Shown piece after piece: positions 1 through 12,392 of a DNA stretch of 64,000 nt. This DNA comes from Lumbricus rubellus (Eukaryota; Annelida; Clitellata; Crassiclitellata; Lumbricidae). The DNA lies in assembly GCA_945859605.1 (NCBI GenBank), contig OX243815.1:24456337-24520336 (forward strand), in the 5' to 3' direction. Position 1 is the first letter of the stretch, and every line of letters starts with the position of its first letter. Position numbers and translations under genes: made by a program. The notes beneath the pieces are model-generated. The model did not search any database and was not told the origin of the DNA. It saw only the letters and a list, made by a program, of their open reading frames with translations.

Positions 1-2359
1 GAAATGGAGGGTGTGGAGGAAGAGGGTGAAATGGAGGGTGTGGAGGAAGAGGGCGAAATGGAGGGTGTGGAGGAAGAGGGTGAAATGGAGGGTGTGGAGG
101 AAGAGGGTGAAATGGAGGGTGTGGAGGAAGAGAGCGAAATGGAGGGTGTGGAGGAAGAGAGCGAAATGGAGGGTGTGGAGGAAGAGAGCGAAATGGAGGG
201 TGTGGAGGAAGAGAGCGAAATGGAGGGTGTGGAGGAAGAGGGCAAAATGGAGGGTGTGGAGGAAGAGAGCGAAATGGAGGGTGTGGAGGAAGAGGGCGAA
301 ATGGAGGGTGTGGAGGAAGAGGGTGAAATGGAGGGTGTGGAGGAAGAGGGCGAAATGGAGGGTGTGGAGGAAGAGAGCGAAATGGAGGGTGTGGAGGAAG
401 AGAGCGAAATGGAGGGTGTGGAGGAAGAGAGCGAAATGGAGGGTGTGGAGGAAGAGCGCAAAATGGAGGGTGTGGAGGAAGAGGGCGAAATGGAGGGTGT
501 GGAGGAAGAGAGCGAAATGGAGGGTGTGGAGGAAGAGAGCGAAATGGAGGGTGTGGAGGAAGAGAGCGAAATGGAGGGTGTGGAGGAAGAGGGCAAAATG
601 GAGGGTGTGGAGGAAGAGAGCGAAATGGAGGGTGTGGAGGAAGAGGGCGAAATGGAGGGTGTGGAGGAAGAGGGTGAAATGGAGGGTGTGGAGGAAGAGG
701 GCGAAATGGAGGGTGTGGAGGAAGAGAGCGAAATGGAGGGTGTGGAGGAAGAGAGCGAAATGGAGGGTGTGGAGGAAGAGAGCGAAATGGAGGGTGTGGA
801 GGAAGAGAGCGAAATGGAGGGTGTGGAGGAAGAGAGCGAAATGGAGGGTGTGGAGGAAGAGCGCAAAATGGAGGGTGTGGAGGAAGAGGGCGAAATGGAG
901 GGTGTGGAGGAAGAGAGCGAAATGGAGGGTGTGGAGGAAGAGAGCGAAATGGAGGGTGTGGAGGAAGAGAGCGAAATGGAGGGTGTGGAGGAAGAGGGCG
1001 AAATGGAGGGTGTGGAGGAAGAGAGCGAATTGGAGGGTGTGGAGGAAGAGGGCGAAATGGAGGGTGTGGAGGAAGAGGGTGAAATGGAGGGTGTGGAGGA
1101 AGAGGGTGAAATGGAGGGTGTGGAGGAAGAGGGCGAAATGGAGGGTGTGGAGGAAGAGAGCGAAATGGAGGGTGTGGAGGAAGAGGGTGAAATGGAGGGT
1201 GTGGAGGAAGAGGGTGAAATGGAGGATGTGGAGGAAGAGAGCGAAATGGAGGGTGTGGAGGAAGAGGGTGAAATGGAGGGTGTGGAGGAAGAGGGCGAAA
1301 TGGAGGGTGTGGAGGAAGAGGGTGAAATGGAGGGTGTGGAGGAAGAGGGCGAAATGGAGGGTGTGGAGGAAGAGGGTGAAATGGAGGGTGTGGAGGAAGA
1401 GGGTGAAATGGAGGGTGTGGAGGAAGAGAGCGAAATGGAGGGTGTGGAGGAAGAGAGCGAAATGGAGGGTGTGGAGGAAGAGAGCGAAATGGAGGGTGTG
1501 GAGGAAGAGAGCGAAATGGAGGGTGTGGAGGAAGAGGGCAAAATGGAGGGTGTGGAGGAAGAGAGCGAAATGGAGGGTGTGGAGGAAGAGGGCGAAATGG
1601 AGGGTGTGGAGGAAGAGGGTGAAATGGAGGGTGTGGAGGAAGAGGGCGAAATGGAGGGTGTGGAGGAAGAGAGCGAAATGGAGGGTGTGGAGGAAGAGAG
1701 CGAAATGGAGGGTGTGGAGGAAGAGAGCGAAATGGAGGGTGTGGAGGAAGAGCGCAAAATGGAGGGTGTGGAGGAAGAGGGCGAAATGGAGGGTGTGGAG
1801 GAAGAGAGCGAAATGGAGGGTGTGGAGGAAGAGAGCGAAATGGAGGGTGTGGAGGAAGAGAGCGAAATGGAGGGTGTGGAGGAAGAGGGCAAAATGGAGG
1901 GTGTGGAGGAAGAGAGCGAAATGGAGGGTGTGGAGGAAGAGGGCGAAATGGAGGGTGTGGAGGAAGAGGGTGAAATGGAGGGTGTGGAGGAAGAGGGCGA
2001 AATGGAGGGTGTGGAGGAAGAGAGCGAAATGGAGGGTGTGGAGGAAGAGAGCGAAATGGAGGGTGTGGAGGAAGAGAGCGAAATGGAGGGTGTGGAGGAA
2101 GAGAGCGAAATGGAGGGTGTGGAGGAAGAGAGCGAAATGGAGGGTGTGGAGGAAGAGCGCAAAATGGAGGGTGTGGAGGAAGAGGGCGAAATGGAGGGTG
2201 TGGAGGAAGAGAGCGAAATGGAGGGTGTGGAGGAAGAGAGCGAAATGGAGGGTGTGGAGGAAGAGAGCGAAATGGAGGGTGTGGAGGAAGAGAGCGAAAT
2301 GGAGGGTGTGGAGGAAGAGAGCGAAATGGAGGGTGTGGAGGAAGAGAGCGAAATGGAGG
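1..2359 (+). repeat. 27-bp minisatellite array, about 87 units
   Basis: About 87 head-to-tail copies of a 27-bp unit that reads MEGVEEEGE (or MEGVEEESE) in one frame. No stop occurs in two forward frames because the unit length is a multiple of three, so open frames here prove little. Variation is confined almost entirely to one spot per unit (GGCGAA, GGTGAA, AGCGAA, GGCAAA, CGCAAA). The array runs off the left edge. It stops about 43 bp before a real splice acceptor at 2401-2402, so it is either the 3' part of an intron or, less likely, an acidic coding repeat ended by a very short intron. I favour intronic. Confidence 0.95.
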
Positions 2360-2402
2360 GTGTAATCATGACACTGTCTATCATGCAACTGTTTCTGTTT
2401 AG

Positions 2403-4063
2403 ACCCAAAAGTGTTGAAAGCTTTACAGCTGGCACTGACGAAAGCAATACAGCTGGAAGATGTTGTCAGAATTCAGGATCTCATAAACACAATGGAAAAG
2501 GAGAACTGTCCACGTACAATTCTGGACAAGGCAGATCAGGCACTGCAGTACATAACAACGCTGAAAGGTAGCATTTCATTTACATAAATTTAAGACTTTA
2601 GAATTTCCCTCCCCTGCGAGGGATTAATTCCAGCCGGAAGGACAAGAAGAAGAAGACTTTAGAAAAGGGAAACCAAGACATTTAGTGGCATGCACACAGA
2701 CTGCCACTGTAGACCTACTAAATGAACTACATAATTGTATTAATTGCAGGTTTTGCAATTATCGTTTTCCAGTGCCATGCCAAGTGAGTGACATCATCTG
2801 TTAGGTTATGCGAAGTAGATCCTTAAGCCAAATTTTAGGTTTCCATAGCAATGGTTGACTTGAAAGCATCGTGTGATGACATGAAATCTATAATCCAGTA
2901 AACCACGAATGAAACCGTAAGCTTTTAAAATTGACAAGATACAAGTCTGGCTGATAAAATACATCATATTATTTATTTTATTATCTGCATGCTTGCAGAG
3001 ATTTCCTCCCAACTTAAAAAGTTTGCAAGCAGCAGTACAGTGTAGATATTATTTAAATGGTCGGATTTATAAAATTATCTTGAAATGAATTCTAATTCAT
3101 CTTTGCCAGATCTCACGGAAGCAATGCGGCAGCGTAAACTGCCGAACCTAAATCGTGCAATATCAGCTGCCGAGAGACCTCAACTTGGTCGACGACTCAA
3201 GATTGCCGTGCAGATGGCGCACCGTATTCGAGAAGAGTTGCGACGTTTAGACCGACTTCGACATGCCATACTTGACATGGACTGCAGAACAATCGCAGAA
3301 ATCAAGTCATACCACAAGCCACCGCTGGTCGTCTTCTATGTACTGGCAGCAACTTATCAGCTTCTAGGGGAAGAAGACAAAACCATTAAGGTCAGGTTAT
3401 TGGCAACTTATTGCAGATAGAAGACCAAGTAAGAGGGGTTTTTATTACAGGGTAGCAATGAAAAACGGCTATAGTAGCCTAATTCGTCTGGCTAATTTTT
3501 ACTTCTTGGTGAGTGTGACTCTGTCCAAATCTTCTGGAAGTGATCATCACAAATTTACTGAATAACGGAACATGAGTGCAAACAATAATATTATGATTAT
3601 GGCAAAAGGGCAGATAGCAAATTGAATAGATGATTATCAGTTATTTAAAAAATTATTATCAGTTAGTTAAAAATGCATGAAAAACTGAGTTGGACAAGAA
3701 AACTTACATCAATATTTTTCAATTGAATAAGATGCATGAATACAGCATCTGATCGTCGTCTTTGTAAGATATTCCCTACAAGTATTTATTTTTGGATCTC
3801 TGTTAACTGCATAATTATGAAGAGAATAACTTTTAACTGTTTTGTAGGATTGGAAATCGATTCAGTTTCTTCTGTCGAAAACTGGAAGTGATCAGTTGAA
3901 GAAGCGAGTCGCTGACTTTGACATTGAACCTTTGACCCTCAACGTCGTCGGCAAAATTAGGAAATCATTACAGAGTCTTTGTCTGGAAGCAGTTCAGGCG
4001 GCTAGTGCTGGTGCTGCCACGTTCTTTGTTTGGGTAGGAGGCATTTCTATTTTACAATCTTAG
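2403..4063 (+). CDS. 3' end of a gene for a dynein-stalk-like protein (partial)
   Basis: Three exons join in phase: 2403-2567, 3110-3390 and 3848-4033, the last either spliced on at GTAGG or read through to a stop at 4061-4063. The first part is helical (starting PKVLKALQLALTKAIQLED). The second has a basic helix ending LRHAILDMD, then TIAEIKSYHKPP and a segment with LLGEEDK. The third has DWKSIQFLLSKTG, then a segment ending SAGAATFFVWV. This order (helix, acidic turn, IxSxxKPP, LLGE, DW, FD, SxA, WV) is that of the stalk tip and microtubule-binding domain of dynein heavy chains, but AAA modules are not seen and the flanking sequence is not axonemal dynein as I know it. The 5' end lies left of the minisatellite or outside the window. 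I do not recognise the gene; the dynein link is inferred from motif order. Confidence 0.7.
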
Positions 4064-4617
4064 AGACAATGTTTTATTTGTCATCGTAGCTAATTAAATG
4101 AGCTTCCCTGGGCTAAGAATAGGCTGATAAATTACTTTAGTGTTTTCAATAACTTTCTATTTAAACTTTTAGCATATGCTGCTGTTGTTGTCCTGTTCCG
4201 CCAAACTATCAGTTGTAGCTGTTACATAAGCTGCACGTCCATAGATCTGTCAAAACTGCCATCATGTTTCAGCACTTTTGAGAAGTACTTTAAAGCTGCT
4301 ACCCAATGTGCAGATGCATACACATTACACACAACATGCTGAAGATAAGAGTACCGGTATGGTGAATAGTAAGCATTGAATAGTAACCATTTTAATGCAG
4401 TTTCTCAGTCATGCTACCTAGTGTGTGTGTGATGACTGAAGAATTATTGTACAGGGTCAACTCAACTGCAGGACTTGCAACCACTGGAGGTCACTGAAAA
4501 TCTTAAATTGTACAGCCCTGAACCGCATGAAACTCGACATAAACCCATATACTTTGGCCAGCTTGCGACACAGGCATTCATGAATAACTAGTTATTAAAA
4601 ATCTCAAAATGGTTTGT

Positions 4618-4825
4618 ATTTGTTTGTATGTGCACTTGTTATAGCGCCCCTTGAAGCTCTTTCTACTCAGAGGTGCTCCCGAATGCAGAGCGGACACTGC
4701 ATCGGAGTTTCACGCCGAAGCGCTGAGCAATTGTGAGTGAAGGACTTGCCCAAGGTCCTTATGCGGCAAGGTGGATTCGAACCTCGAACCTTCCGGCTCC
4801 AAGGCAACAACGCCACCACTGTCAC
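4618..4825 (-). mobile_element. tRNA-derived SINE copy
   Basis: On the minus strand this begins with a tRNA-like head (GTGGTGGCG, then a B-box-like GGTTCGAATCC) and ends with the tail GGGGCGCTATAACAAG followed by a CAAA-rich run. It matches the plus-strand copy at 39736-39960 over nearly its whole length. Further copies lie near 14.4, 38.7 and 27.8 kb. Confidence 0.8.
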
Positions 4826-6160
4826 TTCACTGAGGTGCAAGATCCAATAATAAAATATTTTCTGTTGGTTGCTATTCTATTTTTAGAATATGGGTGTCAT
4901 ACAGGAGGTTGAACAACGAAAATGGCAGTCGAGAGGCAATTAAAATCTGACTTGCCGCAGAACAGAAATGACTCAACACCATTTGCAAATTGCAATGCGG
5001 AATACCAAATGTCATCCACGAACTTTACAACATAACAGGTGCCAAGACAAGTCAAAGACAATTGGCAAATAAGCTCAGGACATGATTAGCAGTATTGTTC
5101 ACTCATCTCAGGATGTTCTTCTATATAATTATGTAATTTTTGTCCAGATGATTGATATTACCAGTACATAGTTTTCTACCTGCTTGATCGGTAAAATTAT
5201 TAGACAGTCTACATTCAAAAACCTAATTAGACATTGCATCTGTGAGATCATGTTGTGCTATTTTTATCCTCACATACGTATTTCTTTTTCCAAAATTAAA
5301 ATAAAATCTGTTTAACGCCTATTGTAATATCTCCAATAAATTTACTTGAAAACACAATAGCAAACAAGTTTTTAATATTGCTTTCTCTATCAATGCAATA
5401 TTCCATAACAAGCCAGCAGCAGTAGAAGGTTGCAGATATTGTACAGTATGTCATTTTGTCATAGCCTGTAAATTCCAACTAAAACAGAAGCTGAACAGAG
5501 GGATTTGCCACGTAAACAATGTGCTTTATTTAGAGTTAAAATAATTTTCGTAAAACCACACAACAAACAAGTTCTTCACATCCACAAAATCTCCGCATTT
5601 TATTTATTAAAATGTCTATCACTTCACTTTGCAAGGCCATAGAATACTTGACGTTTGGTATAGATGGTCAAAGTTTCTTCCATCTTCAACATCTTTGACA
5701 ACGAAAATCAAACCCATTGCAACAAGGTCTACTGTATTGACACTGGATAAAAGTGCAAAACCTGCTTAGGAGCTGTCCATATATTTTGAATGCACAGAGG
5801 GGTCACCGGATTTAGACAATTTGTGTATGGGTGAGTACGAAGAGGTTGTAGGCAAAATAAATATCCAATTGTGAGACCCACATTAGCCTATTTATAATTC
5901 TGTATTATCCTAGTCGTCTTGTGGCTTTTGATTATATTATAAATTCTGTTTCAATATAAACAGTAAACCATAATAGTCAACAGCTAGCAAATATGATGTT
6001 TAATCAAAATAAATAGTAGCCTGTGGTAAAATAAATGTTTTATAGAAGACTTTAGCTAATTAACTTTTGTACAAGAGGGTGAGTGGGGGCTCATTGTGCG
6101 TACGCATAGGGGTCCGCAAAATGAACGAGTTGCTACAGGGAAGGGGTAGAAAATTCGATA

Positions 6161-6166
6161 TTTATT
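6161..6166 (-). other. Polyadenylation signal for CNEP1R1
   Basis: TTTATT on the plus strand gives AATAAA on the minus strand, about 180 bases past the CNEP1R1 stop codon. Confidence 0.5.
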
Positions 6167-6346
6167 TTGCACACGTAATATATGGATGGGCCCTTGTGCT
6201 ACAGTAAACACAGGAACTGTCACCAAGAGATATTAAAATGCTGTCCTTGGTAATATTTACACTAGAAACAGCGCAAAGGAAAGTCTGATTGCACTCCAGA
6301 GAATCCATGGCAATGTTGATGGCAGAACTTTCTAAAACGTTTCTCA

Positions 6347-9300
6347 TCACGTCGTTGGCCGTGGTTTTAGAATGAGCTTTCCCGTCTGAAAAAAAGAAGA
6401 TACATCCATGAATACAACTTTAAATTTAAAAAAAAAAAAATTTAACCATCTTAGGAATTGTAGCACTGGTGCAATATTTCTTTGATAATCTTATCTATCA
6501 GCAGTTGAAGATCTTCTTTTTGATCAGTTTTGCATGATCCCTGATGTTAAATGCTAGAGGTTACTTAGTTACTTAGTCCTTCCCGTGCAGATCTGCACAT
6601 CGGGCAACACATCTCGTCCCTGTCCATCGCCAATGCTTCATGCCAGAGGTACTACTGTATGCATTTACAACACACAAAATTATGCAGGTGTTGTTCTCTT
6701 GCATACTGATAGGATAAGACAACAAGTACAAAGTCGTATTGTTAGATATTCCCTGTACATTGTACAACGTACATAGGATTTAAGCATTGAATTTGGCTTG
6801 AGATGCAATTGTTTGCACTGACTTTTCCAGACTGGCAATCTAATGCACTGTTCATCACCATAGGTGTAAGTAGCACATTTGTGTCGTAGATCTGTATCTA
6901 CGTTGACTGCACATGTATTTTCTGTTCAACAGTCTACAGCATAAAACACAATGCAACTCTTGTACCATCAGTAACAAGAAGCGCATTGTGAAGGCTCTGA
7001 ATCTACGTAATAGAAAGGATTTGCTTTTACAGATAGCCTAGCAGTCTTCACTTCTCTGACAGTTTCAGACTTTGCAATGAATGGCCATTTACCTTATATA
7101 TGAATTAGAGTATTAGTTTATATATGAATTAGAGTACCAAGCAAGTTCTTAAAAGAATTAATTCAGCGATATAAATCAGAATGGAAATTCAACATAGCCC
7201 TACAATAAATTTGTAGTTCTGCAACTGATAGTCATATTTGGCAATTTACAAATAAAGTTTATGAAATATCTTGAGAAAACTCACATCATCACAGGACATA
7301 TTGTAATCGGCTAAAACACATCGACATCTCGAAGCAATACTGCTTAGCGTTAAAGAGAAACAACGTCAGCACATATTAACCACTATTGCCAGTAAACGCT
7401 GAATGAAGCAAGGGAAATTTTATGTAGCACATGCACTTCAATATCCAAAGCAAAAAATTAACTAACTCAGCGCTGCATAGCAATACATACATATAGTAGC
7501 TCATTAATAATCATTAGTTTAACGTATAATGTTTACCAGGGTTGACCCATCCATAGAAGACCAGCTCACCGTTGTTAAAACAAGGCAACAAGAATATTGA
7601 CACTGTATAAATGTTTTTGAGGTGTATAACTTTGCATAAATGGCCAAATGAAGAAACCTATATTTTGTGGGTCATAGACAAACTATCCACCTGCACCTGC
7701 ATACACATCCAACAGATTTTAAATTTTGCCCAAAACCTGTAAAAACTTCTAAAGACTGGCACTATGGTTTCAGGTTTTTGGATTATATACAACTTGCCTG
7801 GTAATGCCACGAATTTGGGTTAACAAGTATGTGCAAGAACAAAAACAAAATTAACTATATAAATTATTTTTATATATCATTTATATGATTATGTTATTTA
7901 CAATAATCGCAAAGGATACATAGATGGAGCAACAACACGCTTGTGTATTCCAAGCAGAAAGAGTAAGAACAACAGCAAACAGCTGATGGCAAAAAATGGA
8001 TGATTATACAATGACTGTACGAAAGACACCTGCAAAACATAGAAAAAAAATCAAGTTACTAGGTGCCTCTACATTTGAAGTAATAACCGAGTCATCAAAG
8101 AATAAAGTGCCAGGTAAACTGTATTATTCAAATCAATAAAAAAAAACTAGCGTAAGTTATTTGAAATAAAATTTCCTAACCCACAGAAACATTTGACTAA
8201 TGACCGAAATGATTTATCTGTACAGAGTGCAAATTTACCGAAGTTAGAATATTCAGAAAGCTTTATCAGATGGCATTATTCAAGTTTAATTTCTTGCTAG
8301 TCTTTTGCCAACAAGTTACTTTTAAAAACATATGTAAAACACATGTCTGAGATCGAATGAATATCTTTAACACTGCAGCAATGAGCAATATTATTTCCGA
8401 CACTTTAAGTACAATCTTGTCGTTAAAGTCTTCACTATGGTATTTTGACGTTCCCTAGATATCTCTCGAAAACTAGAAGTGAGACAGCATTCTATCAAGT
8501 TAACTGTAATGTCTTATTATATTACCCTAAGCAAATCAACCGTCTGGCAACTTAACCTCTGGCCATTCAGTGAAAGCCCTGGTGCAAGACCAAGTCCACA
8601 ACATTTGACTGCGTTACCAAAGCCAGTGCTTAAAGCCTAACATCACATCTCTCCCCATTCTTGCTTCCTTGAACAGTGTTGCACAGTAAGCTTATTGCAT
8701 CAACAAATTACTGCAACTTATTTTTTACCACAAGTAATTAGTTACAAAAGCAACGAATTAAATTATGTAATTAGTCACTTTTACGAAGTAATGGTTCAGC
8801 CAAAAATTATTTACTTTGCTTTACTTTGAAATTTAAACAATTTTCTTTTCTCGAATTCTCTTCAAATCTCATGGGTTCAAGACTCATTACATGTATGTCA
8901 TTACAATGTTCAAGTCTAAAATCCTTTTGCTAATTGGTGCATGAATGAAATTTTAGAATATCAATGTAGTGAACTATAATATGAATTTCTGATCATCCTT
9001 ACCCTGGTAGTCTCTGGGTCAGTCAACCAGTTCCATGCACCAGCCACGGTACAAGATGCAACAACTACTAAGATGACTAGAAAAAATTAATCAACACAAC
9101 CCAGGATTAGAATAAAAATGACAGATCACTCTACAGATCACTCTACTAGGCCTATGCTCACTGCCTTGCCACTGATGCAGTGTCCACTGTATCGTTAATG
9201 TCCAATGCCATTGATGCTCTTACATCATGGATGGCATCTAATCGTTTGTTACTAAATCCCTCTAAAACTCAGTTTATCTGGTTTGGTACTCGCAGGCAAT

Positions 9301-10778
9301 TGGCATCCATTGACCTGCACTTAATAACTGCAACTTTCCCTGATATATCTTTCTCTCTCACAGTCCGCGACCTTGGAATTACTCTGGATCAAGAGCTCAA
9401 TTTCTCTAAGCATATCAATTTGGTCACTCGCAGTTGCTACTACCAGCTTCGGCAACTCCGAGTTGTCTCAAGATCTCTCTCTCATAGTGCTACTCTGACA
9501 CTTGTCCATGCCTTTGTCACCAGTAGAATTGATCACTGCAGTTCGGTACTCATGGGTCTGCCACTTGGACTAATTGGGCGCCTTGAACGAGTTCTTCGTT
9601 CGGCTGCTCGCCTCATTGGCCGCATTCCTAAATATGCCCCCGTCTCTGCTTATATGCGTGATGTTCTTCACTGGCTCCCTGTTTCACAGCGCATCTCCTA
9701 CCGAGTTGCTGCACTTGTCTGGCGTTGCCTTACTGATTGTGCTCCATCATACCTGTCTATTCTTTGTCGACCTGTCTCTGACCTTGCAGCCCGTCGAGCT
9801 CTTCGCTCTACGACAACGGGGGAGCTTTTGGTTCCTCGAGCTCGCACTTCTACAAGACAGCGCCGAGCCTTTTCTTCTGTGGGTCCCGCTATCTGGAATG
9901 GCCTCCCACTAAACTTGCGACTTATGCCTAGACTAAATTCACCTGCTTTTTATAAGTCGCTCAAAACCTATTATTTTAGCTGTGGCTGGACTGGGAGCGC
10001 CTCTGAGTAGTTTCTTGAAGAAGCGCTATATAAATTCACGAAATGAATGAATGAATGAATGAACTTCATTATAAGTAACTCTGAAAAATATAAACTCATC
10101 CATCAGAAACATGCTGCCCTGTTCTGTAATCAACTGAAAAAAACTATTTACATACCACAGTGAATATAGCACACTGTTAATTAATCGAAAAATTAAGCAG
10201 ATGGCATAATTTTTTAAAATTTATTAACTGAGTGACTGACTAAGTATTGAGTAATAATTTATATGGTGCTGTAACGCGATCCTCCCGCTACAAGGGCGCC
10301 TCACAAATGGCTAACTGCTGGATGAGCCTTAACAAACAGATAAGATTTAAGCTTTAATTTGAAAGAGTCCACTGAAGCGGCCAATCTTATAAGTAAAGTA
10401 GTAAGTACCTCTCCATCTGACAGCAATTGGCTGGAGTTGACTAATCACTTCAGTAAGCCGCCGCTCAAAAGCCTTTAGATCTGAAAATTGTATATAGCAA
10501 TGCGTAACCAAAATGGCATAACCACTGAAAATGACATAAATCAATAACACATCGATAAATAGGCTATATAGCCGGGCGGGCGAAACTGTACAATCGGGGA
10601 CCGCTATTAATAGATTTTGCCGAGCGTCAGTTCGAGCTCGGCTAGATCCACAGCGGAAACGCCGATTACTGAATCACTGGACATTTATGGCAAAATATTA
10701 CCAACCAAAAACTTGCTCCAGTTTTAAGCATAATTAAGATATGCAAGTGACCCTACCTTCCGTTTGTTCCAGTGACAT
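6347..10778 (-). CDS. CNEP1R1: Nuclear envelope phosphatase regulatory subunit 1
   Basis: Complete gene in six exons on the minus strand: 10778-10757, 10480-10409, 9076-9003, 8029-7920, 7339-7285 and 6385-6347 (stop). All have GT-AG borders and matching phases, giving 123 aa (human 125). The product starts [18 protein letters not shown] and ends [24 protein letters not shown] and [11 protein letters not shown] are near-identical to the vertebrate protein. Two membrane helices lie at about residues 31-50 and 66-85. In the family this small protein binds and activates the phosphatase CTDNEP1 at the ER and nuclear envelope, which dephosphorylates lipin and limits phospholipid synthesis and nuclear membrane growth. 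The second intron carries an antisense LINE. The start lies about 750 bp from the divergent kinase gene, so a shared promoter region is possible. Confidence 0.95.
9148..10062 (+). mobile_element. 5'-truncated CR1/L2-type LINE
   Basis: An open frame from about 9153 to 10010 encodes the end of a reverse transcriptase: [46 protein letters not shown], then [14 protein letters not shown] and [15 protein letters not shown], ending in SASE. It is followed by GCGCTATATAAATTC and a (GAAT)n tail, the 3' end expected for CR1/L2 elements. The 5' two-thirds (endonuclease, palm) are missing, so it cannot move by itself. The remaining frame is intact, so it is fairly young. It lies antisense inside CNEP1R1 intron 2. 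Confidence 0.9.
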
Positions 10779-11533
10779 TTGACGAGATTTTTCACTTTTT
10801 CTATTCACAAAGAGCGTACATAACATAGATTTTGTTTTTCCTCGCTGATCACTATTTTCGAATCTATGCTGTTCACAGAATCACAAAGCATAGAATTATA
10901 AATAAAAGATTTTGATTCCCGCCGTTTTATTAATAATGATTAATAATATTATTCTTTATTAAAACAATCCGGTTGACAGATCGAACCCGATTGAAGTGTA
11001 CGTTTAGGCAAGCAATTTACAAGAACGTAAATTACAGAATACACGAATCTTAATCACTAACAGGCGGCCTGCAATATAGGCTATATAATATAAATAATGA
11101 GTATCATCAAAGATAATATTATTGTAGGCCTAAACGTCAGCAGAACCGCGATATGGAATCATTGTTAGATCACTTTAATAGGTTTCACAATAATACTTTT
11201 AATCTGATTATCAGGTGTCCATATATAGACGCGTACTATAGGCCTATTGACCTTCATAAAATATATTAGGCCAACGTAATAATAATGACGTCATTCATTG
11301 TCGCGATCGTTTAGATCCATCGTCAATAATTAATATCTTAAACAGAGCGATGTATCTAGCCATTATTATAGCCTATCATACGCATAACCAGACAGAGCTT
11401 TGCAGGCCACTGGCCACTACTAAATGCCTCAAAAACGGGGCAGTTGTGGTTTGGATCTCTGAACAGTAGTGACTTCACCGAGTGTGACGACGACGACGAC
11501 GACGACGACGGCGACTGTGACGACGGCGACGAC
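10779..11533. promoter_or_regulatory. Divergent intergenic region between CNEP1R1 and TSSK-like kinase
   Basis: The start codons of the two genes face away from each other across about 755 bp. It contains AT-rich DNA, a few TAGGCC palindromes, and a GAC trinucleotide run (about 11486-11533) just before the kinase start. No individual promoter element can be named safely. Confidence 0.45.
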
Positions 11534-12339
11534 ATGCCAGATGAAAACAGAAGTAAGCACTCGATAGACGCAACAGAAGCGGGAGACGATGATACGAGAA
11601 GCGTTGGAGAGCAGAGCAAACAGACCGTGCTCGAAGCTCACGGGTACACGATCATCCGGAACCTCGGTCACGGCTCGTACGCCACCGTGAAGCTCGCCTA
11701 CTCGGAGAAGCACAAGTCGAACGTGGCGATCAAGATCATCTCGAAGAGACGCGCGCCGAACGACTACATCCAGAAGTTTCTTCCGCGAGAGATCGACGTC
11801 GTCAAGCTGCTCAAGCACCCGAACCTCGTCATCTTCCTGCAGTCGATCGAGACGAACACGCGCGTGTACATCATCATGGAGGAGGCGTCCGGCGGCGATC
11901 TGCTCGACATCATTCGCAAGCAGAGACGGATTCCGGAGAAGCAGGCGGGGCTGTGGATGCGCCAGCTGTGCGACGGGGTCGAGTACTGTCACTCGCGAGG
12001 GGTCGTCCATCGCGATCTCAAGTGCGAGAACCTTCTGCTCGACGCGCGAGGCAACATCAAGATCATCGACTTCGGATTCGCGAGGTCTGGCATGCTTCCG
12101 GTCGACGGAAGGTATAAGAAGAGCGAGACGTTCTGCGGCAGCTATGCCTACGCGGCACCGGAGATCCTCATGGGCATTCCATACATACCGCAACTGGCTG
12201 ACATATGGAGCTCTGGCGTCATTCTATACGTCATGGTCAGTCAGAGATTACTGTAACGGTCTAGGCCTAAGCCCGTTGTTGTTAATAATGATGATGATGA
12301 CGATGGCGATGACGATTATGTTCATCATCATCATCATCG

Positions 12340-12392
<53 letters not shown>

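Larger units (their letters stand above)
4064..6346. other. Intergenic region between two convergent genes
   Basis: No coding exon is recognisable here. It holds the 3' flank of the dynein-stalk-like gene (ATTAAA near 4094), one minus-strand SINE (about 4618-4825) and the 3' untranslated region of the minus-strand CNEP1R1 gene. Confidence 0.6.

Noticed and set aside
4..2571. 855-codon open frame over the minisatellite
   Set aside because: The unit is 27 bp, so frames stay open by arithmetic; the frame also runs out of phase with the real exon at 2403.
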